Shown: piece by piece, positions 44,002 through 52,847 of the stretch
Layout of the letters: every line of letters starts with the position of its first letter
Numbering within the stretch: position 1 is the stretch's first letter
Assembly: GCF_902810435.1 (NCBI RefSeq)
Contig: NZ_LR778174.1
Coordinates: 1,534,501-1,598,500, forward strand
DNA length: 64,000 nucleotides
From: Veillonella parvula
GTDB lineage: Bacteria > Bacillota > Negativicutes > Veillonellales > Veillonellaceae
Direction of reading: 5' to 3'
Notes under the pieces: generated by a model
What the model was told of the DNA's origin: nothing
The model's input: the letters and a program-made list of their open reading frames with translations, nothing else
The model's database searches: none
Program-made: the position numbers and the translations under genes

Positions 44002-44769
44002 TTATTTATTTCTTTCGTAAATAAGGCGTAAGCCTTCTAATGTAAGCATAGGTTCTACATGGTCAATGCAGTCTGTAGCACTGCTAATAAGCTGTGCCAA
44101 ACCACCTGTAGCCACTACAGTTACATGATTTCCCATTTCCGCTTTCATACGAGACACGAGGCCTTCTACTTGACCTACATAACCGTAGAACATACCAGAT
44201 TGCATAGAAGACACCGTATTCCGGCAAATGACTTGCCCAGGGTCTCTCACATCGATACGAGGTAATTTGGCCGCCCGTTGGAATAAAGCCTCTGCAGAAA
44301 TTGTTACCCCTGGAGTAATAACCCCGCCCATATAATCGCCATTACCTTGTACCGCACAATAAGTTGTAGCCGTACCAAAATCGATGATAATTAAATCGCC
44401 CTTATAAAGCTCATGTGCTGCTACAGCATTTACAATACGGTCAGCCCCTACTTCACGAGGATTATCATACTTAATAGCGATGCCAGTTTTAGTACCTGGA
44501 CCTACAATAAGAGGATTTACATTAAAGTAGCGCAAACACACGCGCTCTAATGTAGGCATTAATGGTGGTACAACCGAGGAAATAATGATAGCATTAATAT
44601 CTTTTACATCAACCTTACGGTCGTGAAAGAATAAGTTCATCATCAGCATGCCATATTCATCGGTGGTACGGACCCGATCTGTGGAAATACGCCAGTGACC
44701 CACAAGTTCTGTCTTGTCGTATACACCGAGAACAATATTGGTGTTTCCCACATCAATTACTAATAACAT
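44002..44769 (-). CDS. coaX: Type III pantothenate kinase
   Basis: A 255-aa ASKHA-fold kinase: [17 protein letters not shown] (phosphate loop), [54 protein letters not shown]. It phosphorylates pantothenate, the first step of CoA synthesis, and is potassium- or ammonium-dependent and insensitive to CoA feedback in the family. ATG 44769 has AGGAGG 6 nt upstream. It lies 9 bp after birA, a pairing common in Firmicutes that links two cofactor genes. Confidence 0.97.
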   Translation of the reverse strand: MLLVIDVGNTNIVLGVYDKTELVGHWRISTDRVRTTDEYGMLMMNLFFHDRKVDVKDINAIIISSVVPPLMPTLERVCLRYFNVNPLIVGPGTKTGIAIKYDNPREVGADRIVNAVAAHELYKGDLIIIDFGTATTYCAVQGNGDYMGGVITPGVTISAEALFQRAAKLPRIDVRDPGQVICRNTVSSMQSGMFYGYVGQVEGLVSRMKAEMGNHVTVVATGGLAQLISSATDCIDHVEPMLTLEGLRLIYERNK

Positions 44770-44778
44770 TAATGCCTC

Positions 44779-45753
44779 CTATTTACGTGGACGAATTGAT
44801 ACGTCCCCTGCCACAATACGTTTAATTGTCCCATCTGAGATTCTTACTAATAAATTACCATCTTCATCAATATCTGTAGCTACCCCTTCATAGGTATTGC
44901 CAGGAGCACGCACTTCAATTTCTTCACCGAGAGTAACAGATAATTGACGCCATTCATTAAGGGTTTCGTCAAAGCCACTATCGAGCACTTCATAATATTG
45001 ATGTTCTAGTTCTTCTAATATAAGTCTAAATGCTTCTGTGCGCTCAATATCAATATCTTCCATCGCAAGGGATGTAGCAATTAATTTTAACTCTTCTGGT
45101 AATTCTTCTTGTTTTGTTTTTACGTTGACCCCAATGCCCATTACAATATGAGAAATTTCTTCCATAGAACCAGACATTTCAGTCAAAATACCTACTAGCT
45201 TACGACCATTCACAAGAATATCATTAGGCCACTTTATCCCCACATCAGTGAGTCCCATCTTATGAAAGGCCTTTGTTAAAGCCACTGCAGCCATCAAAGT
45301 ACACTTTGGAGCCTCTACAGGTGGAAAATCAGGGCGTAAAATCAAGCTAAACCACAAGCCTTTGCCAAATGGAGAATACCAACCGCGAGATAAACGCCCA
45401 CGACCAGCAGCCTGTTCCTCAGTAACCACAACCGTACCTTCTTCTGCACCTTGTTGAGCTAAACGACGAGCTTCTAAGTTCGTAGACTCCGTGGTATCCA
45501 TATAAACATATCGTTTACCAAATACATCTGTTTTTAAGATTTGTTTCATTGCCAAGGGGCTCAACAAATCAGGTTCTTCCAATAATCGATACCCTCTCTT
45601 GGTATAAGATTCAATTTTGTAGCCTTTTTGACGTAACGCCTTGATATGTTTCCAAATAGCTGTGCGCGAAACATGGCAGGCTTCGGACATATCTTGTCCC
45701 GATACGAAACTACCTTGGTTTTGTCTCAAGAATTCTAGCACTTCATCACGCAT
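44779..45753 (-). CDS. birA: Biotin-[acetyl-CoA-carboxylase] ligase / biotin repressor
   Basis: 324 aa, the bifunctional form. A winged helix-turn-helix (about 1-65; MSEACHVSRTAIWKHIKALR) precedes the ligase domain with GRGRLSRGWYSP (biotin-AMP loop), GIKWPNDILV and the C-terminal SH3-like cap (LSVTLGEEIEVRAPG). It attaches biotin to carboxylases or decarboxylases and represses genes as the biotinyl-AMP complex. In Veillonella the biotin-dependent methylmalonyl-CoA decarboxylase is a likely client (known physiology, not seen here). ATG 45753 has AAGGGG 9 nt upstream. A dyad at its own start site suggests self-control. Confidence 0.95.
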   Translation of the reverse strand: MRDEVLEFLRQNQGSFVSGQDMSEACHVSRTAIWKHIKALRQKGYKIESYTKRGYRLLEEPDLLSPLAMKQILKTDVFGKRYVYMDTTESTNLEARRLAQQGAEEGTVVVTEEQAAGRGRLSRGWYSPFGKGLWFSLILRPDFPPVEAPKCTLMAAVALTKAFHKMGLTDVGIKWPNDILVNGRKLVGILTEMSGSMEEISHIVMGIGVNVKTKQEELPEELKLIATSLAMEDIDIERTEAFRLILEELEHQYYEVLDSGFDETLNEWRQLSVTLGEEIEVRAPGNTYEGVATDIDEDGNLLVRISDGTIKRIVAGDVSIRPRK

Positions 45754-45771
45754 AGTTTAGAGCCCCTTTCT

Positions 45772-45791
45772 TTGTCAACCTAGGTTTACAA
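45772..45791. promoter_or_regulatory. Candidate BirA operator in the birA / thrE-like intergenic region
   Basis: TTGTCAACC-TA-GGTTTACAA, an inverted repeat with 8 of 9 positions matching. The half-site equals the classic BirA half-site TTGTnAACC, but the spacer is 2 bp rather than the usual 14-16. It lies just downstream of the putative birA -10. Confidence 0.5.
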
Positions 45792-45795
45792 TTCG

Positions 45796-45824
45796 ATTGT
45801 ACAAGTGTACCTTGTAAAATGCAA
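45796..45824 (-). promoter_or_regulatory. Promoter of birA-coaX
   Basis: TTGCAT (45824-45819), 17-bp spacer, TACAAT (45801-45796) on the minus strand. Confidence 0.5.
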
Positions 45825-45844
45825 GGATTATTTAAAATAATTAA

Positions 45845-45853
45845 TGTTATAAT
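45845..45853 (+). promoter_or_regulatory. Extended -10 promoter of the thrE-like gene
   Basis: TGT-TATAAT on the plus strand, about 70 bp before ATG 45925. No good -35. The leader then has an 8-bp stem AATAGATA/TATCTATT (45882-45889, 45900-45907) next to the ribosome site. Confidence 0.5.
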
Positions 45854-45924
45854 GTATATAGTATAAAGGTATACATAAAAAAATAGATAACAATAATGCT
45901 ATCTATTATCCTTCGGAGAGATAT

Positions 45925-47268
45925 ATGAAACAGTTTACATTAGAAGAGAAAAATCAAGTTTTAGAGAACCCTTTTATCCATATTCATCGAAAACTGGATG
46001 TACTACTCAATATAGGGAAGTTACTAATGGAATGTGGGGCAAATACAAATCGAATCATTGAGGAAATGCTAAAAGCCGCAACATTTATGGGAATTCCTCA
46101 TGATTACTTAAATATCCATATTTCATATACCACTATTATGGTCAATCTATTACACAAAGAACGATCCATAACGGTCTTCAGAAAAACACCGGTTCATATT
46201 CCGAATATGGCTATGATCAATGCCGTATCAAAGCTCACATGGCGCGCCTTTGAGCGACATTACTCACTAACGACCTATGAACGACTAATTGCCAAACTGG
46301 ATACAACTATACCGACGTATCCAAACTGGATAAAAGGACTAGCTTGTGCACTAGGTTCGGCAGGTCTTGCATACCTTTACAGTGGCGATATCATCGCATT
46401 CATCGTTACTATCATATGTTCTAGTATTGGTTATTTTACGCGCACCCTATCAGGCAGATTAGGGCTTAATGAATATGTAGGAATCGCATTAGGCGGATTT
46501 GGTGCCATGATATCGGCTTACGCTTTTTATAGTCATGTAAATAATGAATCCTTACTATATGTACTCGTTTGCTGTACCTTGTTCATGATTCCTGGGGTAC
46601 CATTGATCAATTGTGTCATCGATATCATTAATAATCATATTTTATCGGGCATGACACGCGCTATAAGAACACTACTCATCGTGGGTAGCATGACTTTAGG
46701 TATGGCTATGGCACTCTACTTTAGCCCTGCACCAGCATTTAATTTTGTTGATATTAAACCTCATGTTATTTCCATAGAGCAAGTTATCGGTTCTTTTACA
46801 GCTGCAGCCGCTTTTGCGGTACTTTTTAATGCTCCTGTCAGACTATTAGTATCCATTGGTATTGGTGGCGTACTATGTGTATGTATTCGCAATATACTAT
46901 CCGTAGAATTAGGATTTTCTACACCAGGTGCTACCTTTATTGGTGCTGCCATTATGAGTATTATTTTTGTAAAAGTTTCTACTTGGTTAAAAACATCTAG
47001 CACTATCATTATCGTACCGTCTGCCATCGCATTAATGCCCGGTATACTGTACTACCGATTTCTCTTCGACATGTTACACATCAATGCATTAAATGATGCT
47101 AGTCTAATCCTTATGATACAAAATGGTGTAACTGGCACATTTACAACTATAGCTATAGCAATCGGTGTAGCTATACCAAATGTTTTGGCACAAAAATATT
47201 TGCAAAAACTAAAAGAACAACGCATGACAGAACTTCTTGCCACACGTCATATAAACGATGGACAGTAA
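45925..47268 (+). CDS. ThrE-family threonine/serine exporter (fused two-domain form)
   Basis: 447 aa and the only plus-strand gene here. The N-terminal domain (about 20-270, ThrE_1/DUF1212: LLNIGKLLMECGANTNRIIE, MIPGVPLINCVIDIINNH) has about five helices; the C-terminal ThrE_2 part (about 285-430) has more helices with FNAPVRLLVSIGIGG and VPSAIALMPGILYYR. The fused form resembles the actinobacterial ThrE exporter; many Firmicutes carry the two halves as separate genes. GGAGAG lies 5-6 nt before ATG 45925. It ends at a symmetric terminator shared with ftsH. Substrate is inferred from the family only. Confidence 0.85.
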   Translation: MKQFTLEEKNQVLENPFIHIHRKLDVLLNIGKLLMECGANTNRIIEEMLKAATFMGIPHDYLNIHISYTTIMVNLLHKERSITVFRKTPVHIPNMAMINAVSKLTWRAFERHYSLTTYERLIAKLDTTIPTYPNWIKGLACALGSAGLAYLYSGDIIAFIVTIICSSIGYFTRTLSGRLGLNEYVGIALGGFGAMISAYAFYSHVNNESLLYVLVCCTLFMIPGVPLINCVIDIINNHILSGMTRAIRTLLIVGSMTLGMAMALYFSPAPAFNFVDIKPHVISIEQVIGSFTAAAAFAVLFNAPVRLLVSIGIGGVLCVCIRNILSVELGFSTPGATFIGAAIMSIIFVKVSTWLKTSSTIIIVPSAIALMPGILYYRFLFDMLHINALNDASLILMIQNGVTGTFTTIAIAIGVAIPNVLAQKYLQKLKEQRMTELLATRHINDGQ

Positions 47269-47304
47269 AAAAGAGCTAGCCTTCTAAAAAGGCTAGCTCT
47301 TTTT
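47267..47304. terminator. Bidirectional terminator between the thrE-like gene and ftsH
   Basis: Perfect 14-bp stem AAAAAGAGCTAGCC/GGCTAGCTCTTTTT, loop of 9 nt, T-runs on both strands. It serves the two converging genes. Confidence 0.93.
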
Positions 47305-47321
47305 CATTTGGACAAAATCCA

Positions 47322-49250
47322 TTATTTAATTTCATTAGATGATGCTTCACTAGGATCTGCTACAGTACTAGTTATTTCTTTAGCATCAACACTCTCTGGT
47401 ACTACGCTACCTTCTACTTCAGAAACTACTTTAGGCTCCTCAGCTTCAGGTTCTTTTGTTGTACCATATTTGTAAAGATTATCTACCGCTTTCGCATCGA
47501 TTGTTTCCTCTTCTAACAAAGCATTTGCCATGTCATGTAAGAATTTTTCATTATCGCTAAGAAGTTTTGTTACATCTTTATAAGCTTCTTCTACGATACG
47601 ATGAATTTCAGAGTCGATTTTCGCAGCGATTTCTTCACTATAGTTGCGTTCATGGCCTAGGTTTTTTCCTAAGAAGATTTGTTCTTGTTGTTCACCAAAC
47701 ACGATAGGACCAAGCTCATCGCTCATCCCCCAACGCGTTACCATAGCGCGAGCAGTATTAGTTACACTTTGAAGGTCCCCAGAAGCGCCTGTACTGATTT
47801 CATCTAAAATCAAGGCTTCTGCAATTCGACCACCAAGAGCAACTCGAATATCTGCTAATAATTGAGATTTTGTTTTGTAGTTTTGTTCCTCAGTAGGAAG
47901 CATCATAGTGTAGCCACCAGCTGCACCACGAGGAATAATCGTTACTTTATGAACAGGATCTGCATGAGGCAATAGATGTGCCACGATAGCATGACCAGAT
48001 TCATGGTATGCTGTCAATTTACGATCCTTATCGCTCACAATATGACTGCGGCGTTCAGGTCCCATACTAACTTTTTCACTGGCTTCTTCAACTTCAGCCA
48101 TAGTAATTACTTTTTTGTTAAGACGAGCCGCCAAAAGAGCTGCTTCATTTAACAAATTGCTCAAGTCTGCACCAGTAAAGCCTGGAGTTTTCTTCGCAAT
48201 TATTTTCAAGTCTACATCATCAGCCAAAGGCTTATTACGAGCATGAACTTTCAAAATTGCTTCACGGCCGCGTAGATCTGGGCGACCTACGATAACTTGA
48301 CGGTCAAAACGACCTGGACGTAAAAGTGCAGGATCTAGAATATCTGGGCGGTTTGTTGCAGCGATAGTAATAATACCTTCGTTGGCACCAAAGCCATCCA
48401 TTTCAACGAGCAATTGGTTTAATGTTTGTTCACGTTCATCGTGACCACCACCAAGGCCAGCACCACGTTGGCGACCAACCGCATCAATTTCGTCTATAAA
48501 GATGATACATGGGGCGTTCTTTTTCGCTTGTGTGAAAAGATCACGCACACGAGAAGCACCAACACCAACGAACATCTCTACAAAGTCAGAACCAGAAATC
48601 GTAAAGAATGGTACCCCTGCTTCACCAGCAACAGCTTTAGCAAGTAATGTTTTGCCTGTACCTGGAGGTCCTGCCAATAATACACCTTTCGGAATTTTAG
48701 CACCGATAGTTGTAAATTTGCCTGGATCCTTTAAGAACTCTACTACTTCTTCTAATTCTTGTTTTGCTTCTTCAGCGCCAGCTACATCTTTGAAGCTAAC
48801 CTTTACATTGCCTTCACCCATCAATTTAGCACGGCTTTTACCAAAGTTCATCACTCGGCCACCGCCACCTTGCGTTTGTTGCATGATGAAGAAGAATAAT
48901 ACTACCAAGATGATAATCGGAATAGCAGAACCTAACAAGCTCATCCACCAAGCAGGTTGCTCAGGTGGAGCTGCAGTAATTTCTACACCATTATCTTGTA
49001 AAGTTTTGATTAATGTTTCATCAGTTGGCGCATAAGAATTGAATTCTGTTCCATTTTTTAGTTTACCTTTAATACCATGATCATTGGTAATCGTTACGGA
49101 CTCAACCTTTTTCTGTTGTACTTGTTGAATAAATCCTGTATAACTGAGTTCAGATTTATTCGCACTTTGACCAGAGAAAGCGTCAATGGCGATAACGAAA
49201 GCGGCAATGATAAGTAAATAAAGGACGATATTTTTTGTAAATCGACCCAA
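47322..49250 (-). CDS. ftsH: ATP-dependent zinc metalloprotease FtsH
   Basis: 642 aa. Two membrane helices (about 7-25 and 103-123) flank a periplasmic domain. The AAA+ module has Walker A GPPGTGKT (194-201), Walker B IIFIDEID and the SRH region; the protease has HESGH (416-420). It degrades membrane and regulatory proteins as a hexamer, and in LPS bacteria controls LpxC turnover; whether it does so here is unknown. The start is TTG 49250, fixed by GGGGG 6 nt upstream. The C-terminal tail (from about 600) is Glu/Ser/Val-rich. It lies after hpt, as in many Firmicutes. Confidence 0.97.
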   Translation of the reverse strand: MGRFTKNIVLYLLIIAAFVIAIDAFSGQSANKSELSYTGFIQQVQQKKVESVTITNDHGIKGKLKNGTEFNSYAPTDETLIKTLQDNGVEITAAPPEQPAWWMSLLGSAIPIIILVVLFFFIMQQTQGGGGRVMNFGKSRAKLMGEGNVKVSFKDVAGAEEAKQELEEVVEFLKDPGKFTTIGAKIPKGVLLAGPPGTGKTLLAKAVAGEAGVPFFTISGSDFVEMFVGVGASRVRDLFTQAKKNAPCIIFIDEIDAVGRQRGAGLGGGHDEREQTLNQLLVEMDGFGANEGIITIAATNRPDILDPALLRPGRFDRQVIVGRPDLRGREAILKVHARNKPLADDVDLKIIAKKTPGFTGADLSNLLNEAALLAARLNKKVITMAEVEEASEKVSMGPERRSHIVSDKDRKLTAYHESGHAIVAHLLPHADPVHKVTIIPRGAAGGYTMMLPTEEQNYKTKSQLLADIRVALGGRIAEALILDEISTGASGDLQSVTNTARAMVTRWGMSDELGPIVFGEQQEQIFLGKNLGHERNYSEEIAAKIDSEIHRIVEEAYKDVTKLLSDNEKFLHDMANALLEEETIDAKAVDNLYKYGTTKEPEAEEPKVVSEVEGSVVPESVDAKEITSTVADPSEASSNEIK

Positions 49251-49293
49251 AATATTCCCCCTTTCAATAATAGTTTAGTGGCATAAACGAATT

Positions 49294-49330
49294 GAGTACA
49301 TCTCGTTGAGAGATGCACTCATATATTATA
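49294..49330 (-). promoter_or_regulatory. ftsH promoter and 5' hairpin
   Basis: Extended -10 TGA-TATAAT (49333-49325) at the end of hpt, followed at the expected RNA 5' end by a hairpin: GAGT/ACTC and CATCTC/GAGATG with two bulges (49294-49320). No T-run follows, so it is a 5' stem rather than a terminator. Confidence 0.45.
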
Positions 49331-49338
49331 TCATATTT

Positions 49339-49884
49339 TTAATCTTGATACATTTCTTCCTTTAAAATACCTATATAAGGTAAGTGACGATATTTTTCTG
49401 CATAGTCTAAACCATAGCCGATAACAAAGTAGTCAGGGATGACAAAGCCCACATAGTCTACTTCTACATCCATTTTACGGCGTTCAGGCTTATTCAACAA
49501 CGCTGCAAGGCGTACACTCTTAGCTCCACGAGCATGTAAATTTTCTAGCAAGTAATGTAATGTTGTACCCGTATCTACAATATCTTCTACAACGAGTACA
49601 TGCTTTCCTTCTACAGAGCGATCCAAATCTTTTAAAATTCGAACTACCCCTGTACTAGTTGTACCACTGCCATAGCTAGAGCAAGAAATAAAATCGAAGC
49701 TTACATCCACATTCTCATCGATAGAGCGAGCTAAATCTGTAAAGAAAACGATAGCACCTTTCAATACACCTACGAGAACTACGGATTCCCCTTTATAGTC
49801 AGCACTGATTTGACGACCTAATTCAGCCACACGAGCCTTTAATTGTTCCTCTGTATATAAAATATCTTTTGCATCTTGATGCAT
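49339..49884 (-). CDS. hpt: Hypoxanthine-guanine phosphoribosyltransferase
   Basis: A 181-aa type I phosphoribosyltransferase with the PRPP loop VLVVEDIVDTGTTLHYLL, the SSYGSGTTSTG flexible loop and the purine-contact region VDYVGFVIPDYFVIGYGLDY. It salvages hypoxanthine and guanine. ATG 49884 has GGAGG 8 nt upstream. It sits between tilS and ftsH, the classic Firmicute order. It would use the purines imported by the permease at 35022-36371. Confidence 0.96.
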   Translation of the reverse strand: MHQDAKDILYTEEQLKARVAELGRQISADYKGESVVLVGVLKGAIVFFTDLARSIDENVDVSFDFISCSSYGSGTTSTGVVRILKDLDRSVEGKHVLVVEDIVDTGTTLHYLLENLHARGAKSVRLAALLNKPERRKMDVEVDYVGFVIPDYFVIGYGLDYAEKYRHLPYIGILKEEMYQD

Positions 49885-49907
49885 CTATATGACCTCCGCA
49901 ATTCATA

Positions 49908-50906
49908 TTAATGTTTGCAATATACTTTTATTGTATCACATTGAGCACTTACTTTTATACTTTTTATATTGAAAGTTTTCTTTTCCCCAGTGTTAACAAT
50001 GTCGAGTAATTGCTCTTGATGAGCAGTGGTAAGCTTGATTTCAGGATCAAAGATGCTCACCAGTCTTTGCCACAATCGACGTTGGATAGCCAACGGCTTC
50101 TTACGTAACCCCCTACGAGATATAAACGCGCCCTCATCAGAGATAGTTACTAACTCATCAAACGCCATATCCGTTAAATTAGAAATAAAAGAAATGTCTT
50201 CGCGTACAGAAGCCCCTAGCCTTACTATGGCATCGCTAACGATAGGATTAATGGCTTTTAACTCAGGTATAATGCGATGACGAATTCTATTTCTTTGATA
50301 TCGTACATCCTCATTTGTACTATCTATACAGTAAGAAATATCTTTCTCTTTTAAATATAGAAGTAATTCTTCTTTTGTGACATCTAACAGAGGTCTTACT
50401 ACTGGAACAGTATAATCATTACTAACAACGGCCATGCCTGTCAAACCATTAAGTCCAGTCCCTCTAATAAGATGTGCTAAAATTGATTCTGCTTGGTCAT
50501 CTTTATGATGAGCTACTGCAATATAGTCATACCCCTCAGACTGTGCTATACCGGTTAGCCATTGATACCGAACTTGGCGGCCTATAGTTTCCTCTGATAG
50601 CTTTTGAGCTTGACTCAATTTAGGCACGTCAAAGACAGCCGTATAAAATGGCAGTCCTAGTACGTCCGCTTGATTTCGTAACCATAGGACCTCATCCTTA
50701 CTTTCAGGACGAATACAATGATCTACGATAGCAACTCCAAGCTCATATACTGTATGGCGATGTGTAGCAATATCTTGCAATAAATGCAATAAAGCCATCG
50801 AATCAGGACCACCAGAACAAGCTACCAAGATACGACAATTCTCAGGAAATATATCATGTAATTTTAAAGTGTGATTAACGGTTCGAATGAGTGCTTTCAC
50901 ATTCAC
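49908..50906 (-). CDS. tilS: tRNA(Ile)-lysidine synthase
   Basis: About 332 aa. The PP-loop ATP motif ACSGGPDSMALLHLL is at about residues 28-42, followed by VAHHKDDQAESILAHLIRG and the RNRIRHRIIPEL element. It converts C34 of tRNA-Ile2 to lysidine so that AUA is read as Ile. It is shorter than E. coli TilS (432 aa) and lacks most of the C-terminal domains. The start is uncertain: GTG 50906 has GGAGG 9 nt upstream, while ATG 50927 has none. It overlaps the Ppx/GppA gene by about 30 bp. Confidence 0.93.
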   Translation of the reverse strand: MNVKALIRTVNHTLKLHDIFPENCRILVACSGGPDSMALLHLLQDIATHRHTVYELGVAIVDHCIRPESKDEVLWLRNQADVLGLPFYTAVFDVPKLSQAQKLSEETIGRQVRYQWLTGIAQSEGYDYIAVAHHKDDQAESILAHLIRGTGLNGLTGMAVVSNDYTVPVVRPLLDVTKEELLLYLKEKDISYCIDSTNEDVRYQRNRIRHRIIPELKAINPIVSDAIVRLGASVREDISFISNLTDMAFDELVTISDEGAFISRRGLRKKPLAIQRRLWQRLVSIFDPEIKLTTAHQEQLLDIVNTGEKKTFNIKSIKVSAQCDTIKVYCKH

Positions 50907-51771
50907 GGGCCATCGCCTCCATACCATCTTGGTCGCTCACAAATATATGAGGGACCTCATAGGAATCCATAAAGGACGTTAAAATCTCTGCCCCAGCAAC
51001 AATAATGTCGGCACGCCCAGCGGGTAAACCTTTTACTTGTAGTCTCTCATCACGACTCATATACCGCAATTTCATAATAATGCCTTCCACCGTTTCACGG
51101 CTCAATTTATGACCTTGTACCTTTGTGCCATCATAATGGTCTAAACCTAAATCAATAGCAGCCAAGGTTGTTAGGGTTCCTCCAATACCGATAAATTCAC
51201 CAAATTCACCTTCAATCATCATCGGATCCCAAAGAAAACGAGTTTCCTCCCACACTCGTTGAGGCCCTTCGTCAGATATAGATTGAAGGCGTACCGCTCC
51301 CACAGGATAAGAACGGCTCCAGTACACTCTATCCTTGTTACCTAATGCAAGTTCTGTACTACCTCCACCAATATCAATGGTCGTATAATGACGTCCATCC
51401 TCTAATTGATTTCCTAAAGCGCCATAAAAGCCATACATGGCCTCTTCAGCACCAGATAAAATTCGCCACTCCATAGGACAGTATGTATTAATACGTTCCA
51501 TAAATGCAAGTCCATTAGACGCTTCACGAACAGCGCTCGTCGCAAAACCAAAGCAATATTCAGCACCATATTGGTTTGCTATTTTTTGTATATCTGTAAA
51601 AGCTTGATAAGATGCTTCCATGGATTCAGCTCGCAAGGTACCATCTGTATTTCGTTGACCTAAACGGGTAGTCCACAACTGCTTAGGCTCATAACGCCAC
51701 TCATTATTCTCATAGGTAGCCAATAATAAACGCACCGAATTAGAGCCAATATCGATAATTGCTAACTTCAT
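50875..51771 (-). CDS. Ppx/GppA-family phosphatase
   Basis: 298 aa with the ASKHA fold: IIDIGSNSVRLLLA, TSAVREASNG, TTIDIGGGSTELAL, GIGGTLTTLAAID and GLPAGRADIIVAGAEIL. It matches the single-domain short form of exopolyphosphatase/pppGpp phosphatase, without the HD-like C-terminal part of E. coli Ppx. It may hydrolyse polyphosphate or pppGpp; sequence does not decide. AAGGAG precedes ATG 51771. The tail overlaps the tilS start, so the pair is coupled. Confidence 0.88.
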   Translation of the reverse strand: MKLAIIDIGSNSVRLLLATYENNEWRYEPKQLWTTRLGQRNTDGTLRAESMEASYQAFTDIQKIANQYGAEYCFGFATSAVREASNGLAFMERINTYCPMEWRILSGAEEAMYGFYGALGNQLEDGRHYTTIDIGGGSTELALGNKDRVYWSRSYPVGAVRLQSISDEGPQRVWEETRFLWDPMMIEGEFGEFIGIGGTLTTLAAIDLGLDHYDGTKVQGHKLSRETVEGIIMKLRYMSRDERLQVKGLPAGRADIIVAGAEILTSFMDSYEVPHIFVSDQDGMEAMARECESTHSNR

Positions 51772-51808
51772 AATTGCTCCTTACATATAAATGATTTTCC
51801 CTAATACT

Positions 51809-51814
51809 ATTATA
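51809..51814 (-). promoter_or_regulatory. -10 box of the ppx-tilS-hpt transcript
   Basis: TATAAT on the minus strand about 40 bp before ATG 51771. The region 17 bp upstream (ACTTAT) is a poor -35. Confidence 0.35.
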
Positions 51815-51829
51815 GCGTTAATACTCTAT

Positions 51830-51862
51830 ACATAAGTAAAGAGATGGCTAGATGCCATCTCT
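51830..51862 (-). terminator. Terminator after the S1-domain gene
   Basis: Perfect 9-bp stem AGAGATGGC/GCCATCTCT (51840-51848, 51854-51862), loop TAGAT; the minus-strand tail TTTACTTATG is weak. Confidence 0.65.
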
Positions 51863-51867
51863 CACTA

Positions 51868-52269
51868 TTAATCTCGACGACCACCTCGGCCTCCGCGTTT
51901 TCCTTCGGTATTACGTTTTAAATCGTGTAATCGTTCATTGCTATCGCGCAAAAATGATTTCATCTTCGCTTCGAAAGACTCTATGCTTTGTTTCGATTGA
52001 ACACGATGAGGACGTTTTTCTTCGTCCATCCCCTCTTTAGGTTGTGTTTGACGAATGGAAAGTCCTATTTTATTCCCATCAATAGATAAAACCTTAACCT
52101 TTACTGGATCCTCAACCTTTAAAAGGGTATTAATATCTTCGATATATCCATGAGCTACTTCAGAAATATGAACTAACCCTGTTTGCTTTTCTCCTAAATC
52201 AACAAATACGCCGAATTTTGTAATACCTGATACGGTACCATCAATAATGTTACCAACTTCGATTGCCAT
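51868..52269 (-). CDS. S1-domain RNA-binding protein (general stress protein 13 / YugI-CvfD type)
   Basis: 133 aa: an S1 domain (about 4-75; GNIIDGTVSGITKFGVFVDL, GLVHISEVAHGYI, VKVKVLSIDGNKIGLSI) and a basic tail ending GKRGGRGGRRD. Such small S1 proteins bind RNA or ribosomes and act in post-transcriptional control in Firmicutes. AGGAGG precedes ATG 52269. It lies 68 bp after the DivIC-like gene, in the divIC-S1 order common in Firmicutes. Confidence 0.9.
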   Translation of the reverse strand: MAIEVGNIIDGTVSGITKFGVFVDLGEKQTGLVHISEVAHGYIEDINTLLKVEDPVKVKVLSIDGNKIGLSIRQTQPKEGMDEEKRPHRVQSKQSIESFEAKMKSFLRDSNERLHDLKRNTEGKRGGRGGRRD

Positions 52270-52337
52270 GCAACCTCCTAATTAATGCAGAAACCTTAAA
52301 CTACAAACTGATGCAAAGAAAAATAATAGAATACACT

Positions 52338-52670
52338 CTATTTTACATATGGTACTTCACCAGGCTTTACCAATCCTAACTCCTCACGAGCAACCCCTTC
52401 TATGGTCTTTGGATCTTGTAACCTAGCCTTTTCCTGTTCTAACTCTTCATTTCGCTGCTGTAACTCTTGCAATTGTTGCTCTATATGTTGTTTTTCTTGA
52501 TATACAGCCACCAAGCGATAAGCCTGCCCTAACAGTAACAGCACCATAATCCCTATGCCAATTCGCTTGATCCACATGAGGATAATACGCTGATCCTGCG
52601 CTTTGCGATTAGGACGAACGCGTTTGCGCGGCCTTTTTGGGCGTTGTACATCCATAATGTCCTGAGTCAT
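52338..52670 (-). CDS. divIC: DivIC/FtsB-family septum formation initiator
   Basis: 110 aa: a basic cytoplasmic N-terminus (PKRPRKRVRPNRK), one membrane helix (about 31-51), a short extracytoplasmic coiled coil (IEQQLQELQQRNEELEQEKA) and the ending AREELGLVKPGEVPYV, typical of the family. It joins FtsL and DivIB/FtsQ in the divisome. ATG 52670 follows GGGGG by 6 nt; an in-frame TTG at 52682 lies inside that ribosome site. An extended -10 promoter is at 52714-52722. Confidence 0.92.
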   Translation of the reverse strand: MTQDIMDVQRPKRPRKRVRPNRKAQDQRIILMWIKRIGIGIMVLLLLGQAYRLVAVYQEKQHIEQQLQELQQRNEELEQEKARLQDPKTIEGVAREELGLVKPGEVPYVK

Positions 52671-52713
52671 AATGTCCCCCAAATATTCATCATCTGTATA
52701 CTGTCATTTTTAG

Positions 52714-52722
52714 ATTATACCA
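52714..52722 (-). promoter_or_regulatory. Extended -10 promoter of divIC-S1 gene
   Basis: TGG-TATAAT on the minus strand, about 45 bp before ATG 52670. Confidence 0.5.
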
Positions 52723-52847
52723 CATAACAGAGCTTGGGACTAAAGAAAATTACAGATATTTCTCATTAAGAACGGTAACATAAATCCGTATAAATTTAAA
52801 ACTCCATATGCAATGTAAACTTTCTATATACAAAAGTAAACATCCAC

